Part shown: positions 6,722 to 14,745 of the stretch, piece after piece | Numbering within the stretch: the first letter of the stretch is position 1 | Layout of the letters: each line of letters starts with the position of its first letter | Assembly: GCA_035299065.1 (NCBI GenBank) | Contig: DATGXI010000152.1 | Coordinates: forward strand, 1-64,000 | DNA: 64,000 nucleotides | Source of the DNA: DASPJQ01 sp035299065 | Lineage (GTDB): Bacteria > Bacteroidota > Bacteroidia > Flavobacteriales_D > UBA2798 | Direction of reading: 5' to 3' | The notes under the pieces: generated by a model | The model's database searches: none | Seen by the model: only the letters and a program-made list of their open reading frames with translations | Told to the model about the DNA's origin: nothing | Position numbers and translations under genes: made by a program

Positions 6722-9160
6722 TTATTGATTTTCATCGCCTGGCATTTCAACCGGAACAATCTCGTCATCGGGAGGAATTACACCCAGCGAATCCAATCCC
6801 AGGCTGTCAACCACGGGCATAAACGTACGGCAATTGTGTTCGCGTTTAATTGGTTTCCATTCCTTGGGGAAAACACTTTTTTTCATTTTTATTTTGGCAT
6901 CGGCATACAGCAAATCCATGTAATACCCAAATATAGGCAATGCCGTTCGTGCGCCCTCACCTGTTTCACTGCTGCGGAAACGTATGCGGTTATCATCGGC
7001 CCCAACCCAAACCCCGGTTATGTAATCAGATGTAACGCCCATGTACCAACCATCAGAATAATTGGATGACGTTCCGGTTTTACCACCCACCTGGTTACCT
7101 GCATGCACAAATTTATACGACCACAATGCCTGTGAAGTTCCCATGGGTTCCTCCATACCACCGCGCAGCATATAGGTCATTAACCAGGCCGACTCTTCGG
7201 CAATGGCGCGTTTAAATGCAGGTTTAAATTCAGCAATTAAATTTCCGTTCATATCAGTAATCCTGTTGACCATTCGCGGATCGGTGTGCATGCCTTTATT
7301 CATAAACACCGTGTAGGCACCAACAAGTTCGTATAGGGTTACCTCGTTAGATCCCAAACCAATGGATGGAACAGCTAAAAGATTGCTTTTAATGCCCATT
7401 TTTATGGCGGTTTTACGCACATTTTCCCAACCTACTTTTTCAGTTAACCTGGCCGTAACCGTGTTTACCGAACGGCCCATGGCATGACGCAGGGTCATGT
7501 TGGTACCGGTGGTTGCCCAGTCAGCATTGTGTGGCGTCCACACTTTTTTCTTTCCCTTTTCGGTATACCTGATAGTAATGGGCGCATCGGGCAAACGATC
7601 ACAAGGCCCCATTCCCTGTTCCATGGCTGTTGTATACACAAATGGTTTGAATGTTGAGCCCGGCTGATTTTTTGCAACGCTTACATGGTCATATTTGAAA
7701 TGGTTGTAATCAATTCCACCAACGTAGGCTACAACACCACCTGTTTTTGGATCAACCGTCATCATGGCGCAATGCAACAAGGTTAAATAATGTTTTATAC
7801 TGTCAATGGGACTCATTTCCACTTCGGCTTTTTTATCCCATGTAAAAATTGTCATTTTTACTTTTTTGCTCATTTCAGCAAGTATGGCTTTTTCATCCTT
7901 CCCGAATTTTTTCTTTAACTTTTTATAGCGATCACTTTGGTGAATGATTTCCGGTAAAAAACCATCGCGGTTTTTCCAGTCTGCTTTTATCATCCACGGG
8001 CTTTGGCCGGCCCAATGCGCCTTGAAACGTGCCTGTATAATTTTCATATTATGCGCAACTGAAGCTTCGGCATGTTTTTGAAAACGCGTGTCAAGGGTGG
8101 TATAAATTTTTAATCCACCTGTATAAATACTTTTGCCCGACTCCTCGCTCCATTTTTTGAGGTATCGTGCAACAGCGGTCCTGAAATAAGGAGCTATGCC
8201 TTCTGAATAATTGTACTCTTTATAATTTATACCGAGCGGCTCTTTGATAAATTTATCGTACTGCGCCTTGGTTATTTTTTCATACTTGAGCAACTGCCCC
8301 AATACAACATTCCTGCGTTCCATGCATTTGTCAGGATGTTTTAACGGGCTGTACGTGGTTGGTGCCTTAAGCATACCAATAAGCATGGATGCCTGTGGAA
8401 TGGATAATTTTTTTGATTCAACTCCAAAATAGGTTTTTGCAGCAACGCTAATGCCAAATGTATTGTGACCAAAGTCAACCGTATTCAGGTACATCATTAG
8501 AATATCGGGCTTTGAATAATTGTATTCAAGCCGTAAAGCTGTAATCCACTCTTTTGTTTTGGCAACCACGGTGCGTATAACAGGCAAACCACCAATCCAA
8601 CCGTTTGATTTTTGCTTACGCGTTTTAAATAAGTTTTTAGCCAGCTGCTGGGTAATGGTACTGCCGCCCCGTTTATCACCTTTGGCCGTTTGAATAATAG
8701 CGCCTGCTGTGCCATACGGATCAATGCCATAATGTTTGTAAAAGCGCGCATCCTCGGTATACACCAGGGCATTTATTACGTTTTGTCCTATTTGATCATA
8801 CTTGATGGGCTCACGGTTTTCAGAAAAATATTTTCCGAGCAAAACCCCATCGGCCGAATATACTTCACTGGCCATGGCCAATTCAGGATTTTCAACCATG
8901 TCAATACTTGGCATTGAACCAAACATCCACAAAAAGTTCAAATACACTGCCACAAAAAATAAAAAAACCGTAATGAAGATGGTATAGATAAAACTTAGTG
9001 GCATAATGAACCACCTGCGTTTACGAAATACAGCCCAGTTGTACATGCTGAATTTTAACACGGGCCTGAAAGCGCGTTTAACAACATTCTCCCAGGTCCA
9101 CACAATGGCAATCCATAGGTTTTCACCCACCAGTTTCAAAAAATCCAGCACTTTGGCCAT
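6722..9160 (-). CDS. Penicillin-binding protein 1A (transglycosylase-transpeptidase)
   Basis: This class A PBP of 812 residues polymerises and cross-links peptidoglycan in the periplasm. A cytoplasmic basic segment (to about 50) is followed by a signal anchor (about 52-76). The GT51 glycosyltransferase domain has EDARFYKHYGID with catalytic Glu136 and GGSTITQQLAKNLF (165-178). The transpeptidase domain has all three penicillin-binding motifs: STFK (Ser502-Lys505), SVN (564-566) and KTG (694-696). The C-terminus is a short acidic, proline-containing tail. It is divergent from the arginase-family gene across 84 bp. Length and motifs are complete, so it should be active. Confidence 0.96.
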   Translation of the reverse strand: MAKVLDFLKLVGENLWIAIVWTWENVVKRAFRPVLKFSMYNWAVFRKRRWFIMPLSFIYTIFITVFLFFVAVYLNFLWMFGSMPSIDMVENPELAMASEVYSADGVLLGKYFSENREPIKYDQIGQNVINALVYTEDARFYKHYGIDPYGTAGAIIQTAKGDKRGGSTITQQLAKNLFKTRKQKSNGWIGGLPVIRTVVAKTKEWITALRLEYNYSKPDILMMYLNTVDFGHNTFGISVAAKTYFGVESKKLSIPQASMLIGMLKAPTTYSPLKHPDKCMERRNVVLGQLLKYEKITKAQYDKFIKEPLGINYKEYNYSEGIAPYFRTAVARYLKKWSEESGKSIYTGGLKIYTTLDTRFQKHAEASVAHNMKIIQARFKAHWAGQSPWMIKADWKNRDGFLPEIIHQSDRYKKLKKKFGKDEKAILAEMSKKVKMTIFTWDKKAEVEMSPIDSIKHYLTLLHCAMMTVDPKTGGVVAYVGGIDYNHFKYDHVSVAKNQPGSTFKPFVYTTAMEQGMGPCDRLPDAPITIRYTEKGKKKVWTPHNADWATTGTNMTLRHAMGRSVNTVTARLTEKVGWENVRKTAIKMGIKSNLLAVPSIGLGSNEVTLYELVGAYTVFMNKGMHTDPRMVNRITDMNGNLIAEFKPAFKRAIAEESAWLMTYMLRGGMEEPMGTSQALWSYKFVHAGNQVGGKTGTSSNYSDGWYMGVTSDYITGVWVGADDNRIRFRSSETGEGARTALPIFGYYMDLLYADAKIKMKKSVFPKEWKPIKREHNCRTFMPVVDSLGLDSLGVIPPDDEIVPVEMPGDENQ

Positions 9161-9244
9161 TGGTTAAGCATTCAATTTTACCCCTAATTAAAGAAAATAT
9201 ACTGAACCCAAGGGCTAAAATCTTTATATTTCGCCTTATTTGCC

Positions 9245-10234
9245 ATGAATACCTACTTAAAAACGATAGAAAAACAGGAGCTTGAAAAGTACTGCGCGGC
9301 CAGGCAAGGCGAAACCAAGCTGGGGCAGGCTATTTTAACCCTTAAAAGCAGTAATTTAAGCACCGAGTTGGCTGCAATCAATGCACGCTTTGTATTGGTA
9401 GGAATTCCTGAAGACATTGGTGTAAGGGCAAATTACGGGAAACCGGGAGCAGCTGGTTTTTTTGACGCTTTCATGCAATTTTTAAATGTGCAGTCAAACC
9501 AATTTTTAGATGGGAATGAACTGGTTATTGCCGGCCATATAACGTGCAACGACCTTATGCAGCAAGCCCAAAATGCAGAAGCAGAACAATTGTCACAATT
9601 GGTACATGAGTTGGACAGCCGCGTTGAAACCGTGTTATACGAAATTTTTGCTGCCGGAAAAACCGCCATTGTAATTGGTGGAGGACACAACAATGCCTAC
9701 CCCATTATAAAGGCCGCAACACGTGCAAAAAAACAAAAACTGGCGGTGGTAAACATTGATCCGCATGCCGACCTGCGCACAACCGAAAGGCGGCACAGCG
9801 GCAACGGTTTTTCATATGCATTAAACGATAATTTACTTGATTTTTATTTACAGGTGGGTTTGCATGAGAATTACAACAACCAGCACATACTTGATTTGTA
9901 CAATAACAATCCCGGGAAATTAAATTTTTTCTCGTACGATGATTACCTGAAAAACAAATGGAGTTTACACGATGTAAGCAAATTTTTACACGATACATTT
10001 AGCGGCAAAGTTTGCGGATTTGAACTGGATTGCGACAGCATTGAAAACATGCCAAGCAGCGCGGCAACGCCCAGCGGATTTTCTGTTGCTGAAACACGCA
10101 GGCTAACCATGATGATTGCCGCAGAATTAAAACCGGTTTATTTTCACATACCCGAAGCCATTCCGTCAACCGGGCCAATAAACAGCGCTAAATTGGTTTC
10201 TTATTTGGTAACCGACTTTATCAAGGCTAGTTAA
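9245..10234 (+). CDS. Formimidoylglutamase / arginase-family metallohydrolase
   Basis: The 329-residue protein belongs to the ureohydrolase superfamily, with a dinuclear Mn site. Ligand motifs are GGGHNN (His148), DPHADLR (Asp172, His174, Asp176) and the late FELDCDS (Asp262, Asp264). Bacteroidota members with this shape are usually annotated as formimidoylglutamase (HutG), which hydrolyses N-formimidoyl-glutamate in histidine breakdown. No other hut gene is in the window, so arginase, agmatinase or another C-N hydrolase activity remains possible. Start at the ATG at 9245, five bases after a plausible leader; its stop is 40 bp from the convergent DAHP synthase gene. Confidence 0.85.
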   Translation: MNTYLKTIEKQELEKYCAARQGETKLGQAILTLKSSNLSTELAAINARFVLVGIPEDIGVRANYGKPGAAGFFDAFMQFLNVQSNQFLDGNELVIAGHITCNDLMQQAQNAEAEQLSQLVHELDSRVETVLYEIFAAGKTAIVIGGGHNNAYPIIKAATRAKKQKLAVVNIDPHADLRTTERRHSGNGFSYALNDNLLDFYLQVGLHENYNNQHILDLYNNNPGKLNFFSYDDYLKNKWSLHDVSKFLHDTFSGKVCGFELDCDSIENMPSSAATPSGFSVAETRRLTMMIAAELKPVYFHIPEAIPSTGPINSAKLVSYLVTDFIKAS

Positions 10235-10274
10235 TCCAATCTTACTTCTTCTTAAAGCAAACTTTTAAAACACC

Positions 10275-11342
10275 TCATTCTCCTTCTTGTCGTTTAATAG
10301 ACTCCTTGTGCAGGTTTTCGAGAAATTTTTGCAAAAACCGCTCAGTTAATCCAAGATTGGTTCCTTGTTTTGTACGCGACTCAAAAATATGGCGCCAGCG
10401 TTCCAATTGCAAAGTAGTCATTTGGTGTGCTTTTTTATACACGCCAATTTTTTGGGAAATACGCATGCGGTCGGCCAGCAAAGCAATTATTTTTTCATCC
10501 AGCTCATCAATCTCCAGGCGCAGTTTTTCCAACCCGGCATGCTCATGCGGGGTTAAACCGTCCTGTTGCTTGTATACAAGTTTTGAAAGTAATTGTGTAA
10601 GTTGTAAAGGGGTTATTTGTTGTTGTGCGTCACTTAATGCTTTATCAGGATCAATATGGGTTTCAATCATGAGACCATCAACATCCAAATCCAACGCTTT
10701 TTGTGAAACCTTTTGCAATAAGCTGCGCTTTCCTGCAATATGGCTGGGATCACAAATAAGGGGTAATTTTGGAAACCGCCTTTTTAATTCAATTGGAATT
10801 TCCCACATGGGTGCGTTGCGGTACTCGTATTTTTCGGCAGTGGAAAAACCACGGTGCACCGCCACAATTTTACGATTGCCTGTATTGTAAATACGTTCAA
10901 TTGCCCCAACCCAAAGTTCAATGTCGGGGTTTACAGGGTTTTTGATGAAAACAGGTTTGTCAACTCCCTGAAGGGCATCGGCAATTTCCTGCACGGTAAA
11001 GGGGTTTACGGTGGTTCGTGCACCAATCCAAAGTATGTCAACTCCGGCTTTGAGGCAAAGTTCAACATGGTGTGAGTTGGCTACCTCGGTGGCTGACAAA
11101 AAGCCATGGTCCTTAGCGGCTTTTACCAGCCATGGAAGCGCTTTTTCACCCATACCTTCAAATGAATTGGGCCGTGTGCGTGGTTTCCAAATACCGCTGC
11201 GCAAAATTTTTACATTCTGTATATCAGCTAATTGAGATGCTGTTTGATACACCTGTTCTTCGGTTTCAGCGCTACAGGGTCCGGCAACCAGGAAAGGTTT
11301 ATGTGAAAAGGGTATAAACTCTGAAAGCGATTTAACGTCCAT
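10275..11342 (-). CDS. Bifunctional DAHP synthase / chorismate mutase
   Basis: The 355-residue fusion catalyses the first committed step of aromatic biosynthesis (PEP + erythrose 4-phosphate to DAHP) and the branch from chorismate to prephenate. Residues 1-260 are a type I-beta (KDOPS-like) DAHP synthase: GPCSAE (21-26), LRSGIWKPRTRPNSF (47-61), KNPVNPD (134-140) and CDPSHIAGKR (197-206). Residues 265-355 are an AroQ-class chorismate mutase helix bundle, with LRLEIDELDEKIIALLADR and KIGVYKKAH carrying the catalytic Arg and Lys positions. This order (synthase then mutase) is the usual Bacteroidota form. Upstream on the same strand lies a probable aromatic-amino-acid attenuator (11423-11546), so expression is likely controlled by aminoacyl-tRNA supply. 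Confidence 0.95.
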   Translation of the reverse strand: MDVKSLSEFIPFSHKPFLVAGPCSAETEEQVYQTASQLADIQNVKILRSGIWKPRTRPNSFEGMGEKALPWLVKAAKDHGFLSATEVANSHHVELCLKAGVDILWIGARTTVNPFTVQEIADALQGVDKPVFIKNPVNPDIELWVGAIERIYNTGNRKIVAVHRGFSTAEKYEYRNAPMWEIPIELKRRFPKLPLICDPSHIAGKRSLLQKVSQKALDLDVDGLMIETHIDPDKALSDAQQQITPLQLTQLLSKLVYKQQDGLTPHEHAGLEKLRLEIDELDEKIIALLADRMRISQKIGVYKKAHQMTTLQLERWRHIFESRTKQGTNLGLTERFLQKFLENLHKESIKRQEGE

Positions 11343-11422
11343 TTGCCTGTAAATATAACCCGAAACTTATTGGTGGAAGTGAAAAACAATGGTTTTGAAG
11401 AAAGTTAACAAGCCATAAGGGC

Positions 11423-11452
11423 AAAAAAAAACCCTTCCGCAAGCGGAAGGGC
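11423..11452 (-). terminator. Leader terminator hairpin (3:4) of the attenuator
   Basis: On the minus strand GCCCTTCCGC-TT-GCGGAAGGG is a 9-bp perfect GC-rich stem followed by TTTTTTTTT, a textbook intrinsic terminator. It sits about 80 nt before the DAHP synthase ATG, so it would stop transcription into that gene rather than end another gene. Confidence 0.88.
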
Positions 11453-11465
11453 AATTAGTGCTCGA

Positions 11466-11516
11466 TTAAAAAACCCTTCGTGGTGAAACCACGGAAGGAA
11501 AAAACCAATAACCTAT
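11466..11516 (-). CDS. Putative leader peptide with Tyr-Trp-Phe-Phe codons (no canonical start)
   Basis: Reading from the ATA at 11516-11514 gives I/M-G-Y-W-F-F-P-S-V-V-S-P-R-R-V-F and a TAA at 11468-11466. The Tyr-Trp-Phe-Phe run (11510-11499) contains all three aromatic amino acids, matching the product of the gene it would control. The frame is open back to a TAA at 11546-11544 with no ATG, GTG or TTG. The ATA is preceded seven bases upstream by AAAGG, so a rare AUA start, a mutated start or a sequence error are the options. Translation is inferred only. Confidence 0.4.
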   Translation of the reverse strand: MGYWFFPSVVSPRRVF

Positions 11517-11659
11517 GAAAAAACCTTTAAAAGAGCGAACTAATTAATTATTAAAACGAAATTACAATCAAAATGTTTTGGGTTTAACATTTTTTCGATA
11601 AACCTAGTAATAAACGGTTGAAATGATTATTTAAAGGCGTTAAACTATATCTTTGCAGA

Positions 11660-12313
11660 ATGTTAACAGCCGAGATAGAAGAACAGTTAAATTCTTATAC
11701 GCAAAAAGGGAAAAAAATGTTTGCAACTTCATCGTTCCAAACGCACAGTATTCCCATGTTGCATATTATCAGCACAATTAATCCCAACATTCCCATTTAC
11801 TTTATTAACACCGGTTTTCATTTTCCTGAAACCTTGCTGTTTCGCGATTATGTTACCCGCCAACTAAAACTAAATTTAGTTGATTTACACAGCATGGTGC
11901 CGCGCTTGCAGCAACGTGACGGAATGGGGAATTTTTATTTCACATCAGATCCTGACCATTGTTGTTATATAAATAAAACACAACCCATGGAACCTTTGTT
12001 GTGGGACAATGCGGTTTGGATAAATGGCATACGTGCCGACCAAAACGCAAACCGCAAAAACATGCAGGTTGAACAAAAAGGCCCAAACGGTAGCTTGCGT
12101 TACCACCCTATGCTTAACTGGACATCAAAAATGATTTACCAGTATATTAACGAGCACAGGTTGCCCAAACACCCCATGGACGAAAAAGGTTATGTGAGCA
12201 TAGGTTGTGAACCTTGTACGCGTAAAGTTGATTTAACAGATGAACGAAGCGGACGTTGGTTTGGAATGAAAAAAACCGAATGTGGTTTACATACCGATTT
12301 AGTTTCAAAATAA
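11660..12313 (+). CDS. cysH: Assimilatory adenylylsulfate (APS/PAPS) reductase
   Basis: The 217-residue enzyme reduces activated sulfate to sulfite for cysteine synthesis. It carries the paired cysteines DHCCYINK (Cys101, Cys102) and CEPC (Cys183, Cys186) that bind a [4Fe-4S] cluster in the APS-using type, and the C-terminal ECGLH with catalytic Cys208. The nucleotide-binding region reads TSSFQTHSIPMLHII, and GIRADQNANR (about 123-132) and GRWFGMKKTECGLH complete the family pattern. By the cluster cysteines the natural substrate is probably APS rather than PAPS. The sulfate-activating enzymes are encoded far away at 58059-60920. It lies 21 bp ahead of an epimerase gene and may share its transcript. 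Confidence 0.92.
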   Translation: MLTAEIEEQLNSYTQKGKKMFATSSFQTHSIPMLHIISTINPNIPIYFINTGFHFPETLLFRDYVTRQLKLNLVDLHSMVPRLQQRDGMGNFYFTSDPDHCCYINKTQPMEPLLWDNAVWINGIRADQNANRKNMQVEQKGPNGSLRYHPMLNWTSKMIYQYINEHRLPKHPMDEKGYVSIGCEPCTRKVDLTDERSGRWFGMKKTECGLHTDLVSK

Positions 12314-12334
12314 TTTTTACAGCTTAATTACATT

Positions 12335-13255
12335 ATGAAAATTTTAATTACCGGGGCGGCCGGTTATGTGGGCACCGAACTCTCGTATATACTGGCAGCA
12401 CATGTTGACGTTGAAAAGCTTTTTTTATACGATAACCTGAGCAGGACCAACTACAACGCATTTATTGGTGTTACCAAATATTTTCCGAATAAAATAGAGT
12501 TTATTGAGGGCGACATACTAGACACCCGTAAACTGAAAAAAATAATGAGCAATGTGGATGTGGTAATTCACCTGGCTGCAAAAGTAAGCACGCCCTTTAG
12601 TGATGACAACCCGCATTTGTTTGAGCAGGTTAACCATTGGGGCACGGCTGAAATGACGTATGCCATTGAAGCATGCGCCAACGTAAAAAAATTCATTTAC
12701 GCCAGCAGCGTGAGTGTTTACGGCTCGGGCAGCAACGTATTTAATGTGAATTCAAACTTAAACCCGCGTACAGTTTACGGTATTTCAAAAATGCGTGGCG
12801 AAGAACATGCTGCGCGCATCAAGGACAAAACCAATACCTGGATCATGCGCCTTGGAAATGTTTACGGTTACAGCAAAAGCATGCGGTTTGATGCGGTTAT
12901 AAATAAATTTATGTTTGACGCCAATTTTAAAAACAAAATTACCATAAATGGCGATGGCAACCAACACCGGTCATTTGTACACATAAATTATGTAACAAAA
13001 ACACTGGCACGCATTGCTACAGGAAACGAGGTTGCTACAGGCACGTATAATGTGATAAATGAAAATTTATCGGTTAATGAAATTGTGGATACCATGCGCG
13101 AGATTTTTCCAGACATAGAAATGTTGTTTGTAAACCAACACATGAAATTACGCGGGCTGCAGGTTGAACCTGATGAACGCATTCAAAAACTGGGTATAGA
13201 ACATAACCCATTAACCGTATCACTTAGCAATTTTAAAAAGGAATTTACATTTTGA
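12335..13255 (+). CDS. NAD-dependent epimerase/dehydratase (extended SDR)
   Basis: The 306-residue protein is an extended short-chain dehydrogenase. The Rossmann motif GAAGYVGTE (7-15) binds NAD(P), followed by an aspartate-containing GDILD, HLAAKVS, the serine strand SSVSVYG, and the catalytic Y-x-x-x-K in YGISKMRGE. Such enzymes usually act on nucleotide sugars; the exact substrate is unknown. It begins 21 bp after cysH and its TGA stop overlaps by one base the ATG of the membrane protein that follows, suggesting translational coupling. Confidence 0.88.
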   Translation: MKILITGAAGYVGTELSYILAAHVDVEKLFLYDNLSRTNYNAFIGVTKYFPNKIEFIEGDILDTRKLKKIMSNVDVVIHLAAKVSTPFSDDNPHLFEQVNHWGTAEMTYAIEACANVKKFIYASSVSVYGSGSNVFNVNSNLNPRTVYGISKMRGEEHAARIKDKTNTWIMRLGNVYGYSKSMRFDAVINKFMFDANFKNKITINGDGNQHRSFVHINYVTKTLARIATGNEVATGTYNVINENLSVNEIVDTMREIFPDIEMLFVNQHMKLRGLQVEPDERIQKLGIEHNPLTVSLSNFKKEFTF

Positions 13256-13797
13256 TGAACGTAAAACTGGATAAAGAAAAATTTAACCCTTACAATGCCA
13301 AAGGCAGTGTTTTATTTGGCCGTATGCGTAAGTTTTTCCTGGGAAAAAACACACCCGGATTATTTACACGCATTATTTGCAACATTGCTATTCTTTACTT
13401 TTTTTATGTTTTCCTGTATGCCTTAACCATGCTGCTGGCTTTCAAATTTGGGCGTAATTTGCCACAGGGCCCGCATTGGGAAGAATTGTTCAAAACCATG
13501 GGCACCAAATACGGCATATCCAACATTAACCTTTCATTCACACTTTACCTTATTGCGCTAATTACTTTCAGCGTTACCTCATTTTTGGCTACCATGTTTG
13601 TGTGGCGCAAAAAACTCAAGGGCTATTTACCCGTAATTGCATCGGCCATTATATGTACGTTTGCTGCCTTTGTTTTTTTAGGTATTGATTATGTAAAAGC
13701 CGAAATGGGTTGGTGGGAATTTGCAGCCGGTGGTATTGTGATTGTGTTGTTTACGGTTGATTTTATTATCAAAAAACGGCTCAATGCACTAATTTAG
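13255..13797 (+). CDS. Membrane protein of unknown function
   Basis: The 180-residue protein has four hydrophobic segments (about 35-62, 85-115, 122-145, 152-172) after a basic cytoplasmic N-terminus. I do not recognise a domain. The ATG at 13255 overlaps the epimerase stop by one base (TGATG), so I chose it over the in-frame TTG three bases upstream. The coupling suggests a function linked to the epimerase product, for example at the membrane, but this is only inference. Confidence 0.72.
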   Translation: MNVKLDKEKFNPYNAKGSVLFGRMRKFFLGKNTPGLFTRIICNIAILYFFYVFLYALTMLLAFKFGRNLPQGPHWEELFKTMGTKYGISNINLSFTLYLIALITFSVTSFLATMFVWRKKLKGYLPVIASAIICTFAAFVFLGIDYVKAEMGWWEFAAGGIVIVLFTVDFIIKKRLNALI

Positions 13798-13850
13798 TGC
13801 TCCCATTAAACCAAACATTCGCGTCACTTCTTTTAAAGCAAATTGGCTGA

Positions 13851-14444
13851 TTACTCCTCAGGCGACTCGGCCTTTTGTTTTAAACGAAACGTAATGCTTA
13901 AGCCACCACAAATACTTACGCCTCCCAATAAACCGGTTTTCATGCTTTCGAGTTGTGTTTGGTTTTGCGATGTGGCAAAAACTGTTTTATCAGGATCACT
14001 TAACAAAAATGAATATCCTGCTTTTAATTTTAAGGCAAAATTGGTGCCAAGCAGTAAACGTAAACTAAGCGCTGGTGTAAGGTAATGATTGGCTTTGAGC
14101 GTATAGGTTTCATACATTTCCTCATTGGCAATTTTGGTTGAAAGTGCGTACGCGTAATCAAATGTAAAATACGGTTCAAGTTTATAATTGGGCAAAGGGT
14201 AAAGGTTGAAGCCTGCACACACACGTGATTGTAGTTTTCCAATGCCGGCACCACCATTCAACTGGAAATAGGGCCCCATATTGACACCAAACTTCATTCC
14301 CGCAAAACCATACGCACTTTTGTGGCCGCCAAGAATAGAAAACTCATAACGGGTTGTTGTTTTTTCAAGCTCGGCATGTGATGTGCTTATGCAAAGAAGG
14401 AAAAAGAGAAACAGGAACAGTATTTTTTTCAACTCCGTTATCAT
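13851..14444 (-). CDS. Exported protein, probable outer membrane beta-barrel
   Basis: From the ATG at 14444 the product is 197 residues with a hydrophobic signal peptide (MITELKKILFLFLFFLLCIS, cleavage after about HA at 24). The rest alternates short amphipathic strands with Gly and aromatic residues (GGHKSAYGFAGMKFG, LRLLLGTNFALKLKAGYSF), which fits a small outer-membrane barrel. I do not assign a family. An upstream in-frame extension to 14579 runs into the dispersed repeat at 14528-14729 and has no signal-peptide logic, so I reject it as the start. Confidence 0.72.
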   Translation of the reverse strand: MITELKKILFLFLFFLLCISTSHAELEKTTTRYEFSILGGHKSAYGFAGMKFGVNMGPYFQLNGGAGIGKLQSRVCAGFNLYPLPNYKLEPYFTFDYAYALSTKIANEEMYETYTLKANHYLTPALSLRLLLGTNFALKLKAGYSFLLSDPDKTVFATSQNQTQLESMKTGLLGGVSICGGLSITFRLKQKAESPEE

Positions 14445-14527
14445 TCTATTGGGTAGTGTTGCAGCGTGCAATGCATTGTATTGCCGGATTTTTGGTTGTA
14501 AACGAAGATACTCAATTTTTACGGTTA

Positions 14528-14729
14528 GGCCCCGCAAGGGATAGAGCCGGTACCCCGCACCCTGAAGTGAGAGTGCCAAAGGGATTTCAAAATTGGGTAG
14601 AACTAAAGGCGCGCTCTACTTCAGGGGAGGAGTAAAGGCGATAGCCCGACCCCTGAGGGATTTAAGATTTAAGATTTAAGGTTTAAGATTTAAGGTTTAT
14701 GGTTTAAGATTGCCGAAGGGGATGCGGCC
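14528..14729 (+). repeat. Dispersed structured element, copy B
   Basis: Copy B contains the box GGGATAGAGCC (14538-14548), the central arms CCCTGAAGTGAGAG (14560-14573) and CTCTACTTCAGGG (14614-14626) that pair with one bulge, the box GGCGATAGCCC (14637-14647), a CCC-CTGA-GGG hairpin (14650-14659), a run of AGATTTA/AGGTTTA heptads (about 14659-14711), and a closing GAAGGGGATGCGGCC (14715-14729). Box 1 and box 2 can pair through GGG:CCC and GCC:GGC around an ATAGA/GATAG internal loop. It fills the gap between fbp and the upstream region of the 13851-14444 gene. It is the closest relative of copy C. Confidence 0.8.
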
Positions 14730-14745
14730 TGATAAAAAATAACCA

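Larger units (their letters stand above)
11423..11546 (-). promoter_or_regulatory. Probable transcription attenuator upstream of DAHP synthase/chorismate mutase
   Basis: On the minus strand four segments are arranged as in classical leader attenuators: 1, CCTTCCGTGG (11498-11489); 2, CCACGAAGGG (11483-11474); 3, GCCCTTCCGC (11452-11443); 4, GCGGAAGGG (11440-11432) followed by nine Ts (11431-11423). 1 pairs with 2, and 3 pairs with 4 as a terminator. GAAGGG of segment 2 can instead pair with CCCTTC of segment 3 as an antiterminator. A frame reading Tyr-Trp-Phe-Phe ends just where segment 1 begins, and its TAA lies just past segment 2. Stalling at those codons would free segment 2 and prevent termination. 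The layout is seen directly; function is inferred. Confidence 0.72.

Noticed and set aside
11515..11547. A plus-strand mini-ORF MKKPLKERTN facing the other way
   Set aside because: It is on the strand where the hairpins lack T-tracts, has no regulatory logic and is too short to support.
11540..11590. A 16-codon ATG frame on the minus strand (MLNPKHFDCNFVLIIN) upstream of the attenuator
   Set aside because: It is out of frame with the Tyr-Trp-Phe-Phe run and stops before it. It has only two Phe codons and no obvious control role, so I do not call it the leader peptide.
14445..14579. In-frame N-terminal extension of the 13851-14444 gene to 14579
   Set aside because: It is encoded partly by repeat element B and would put 45 residues before a clean signal peptide.
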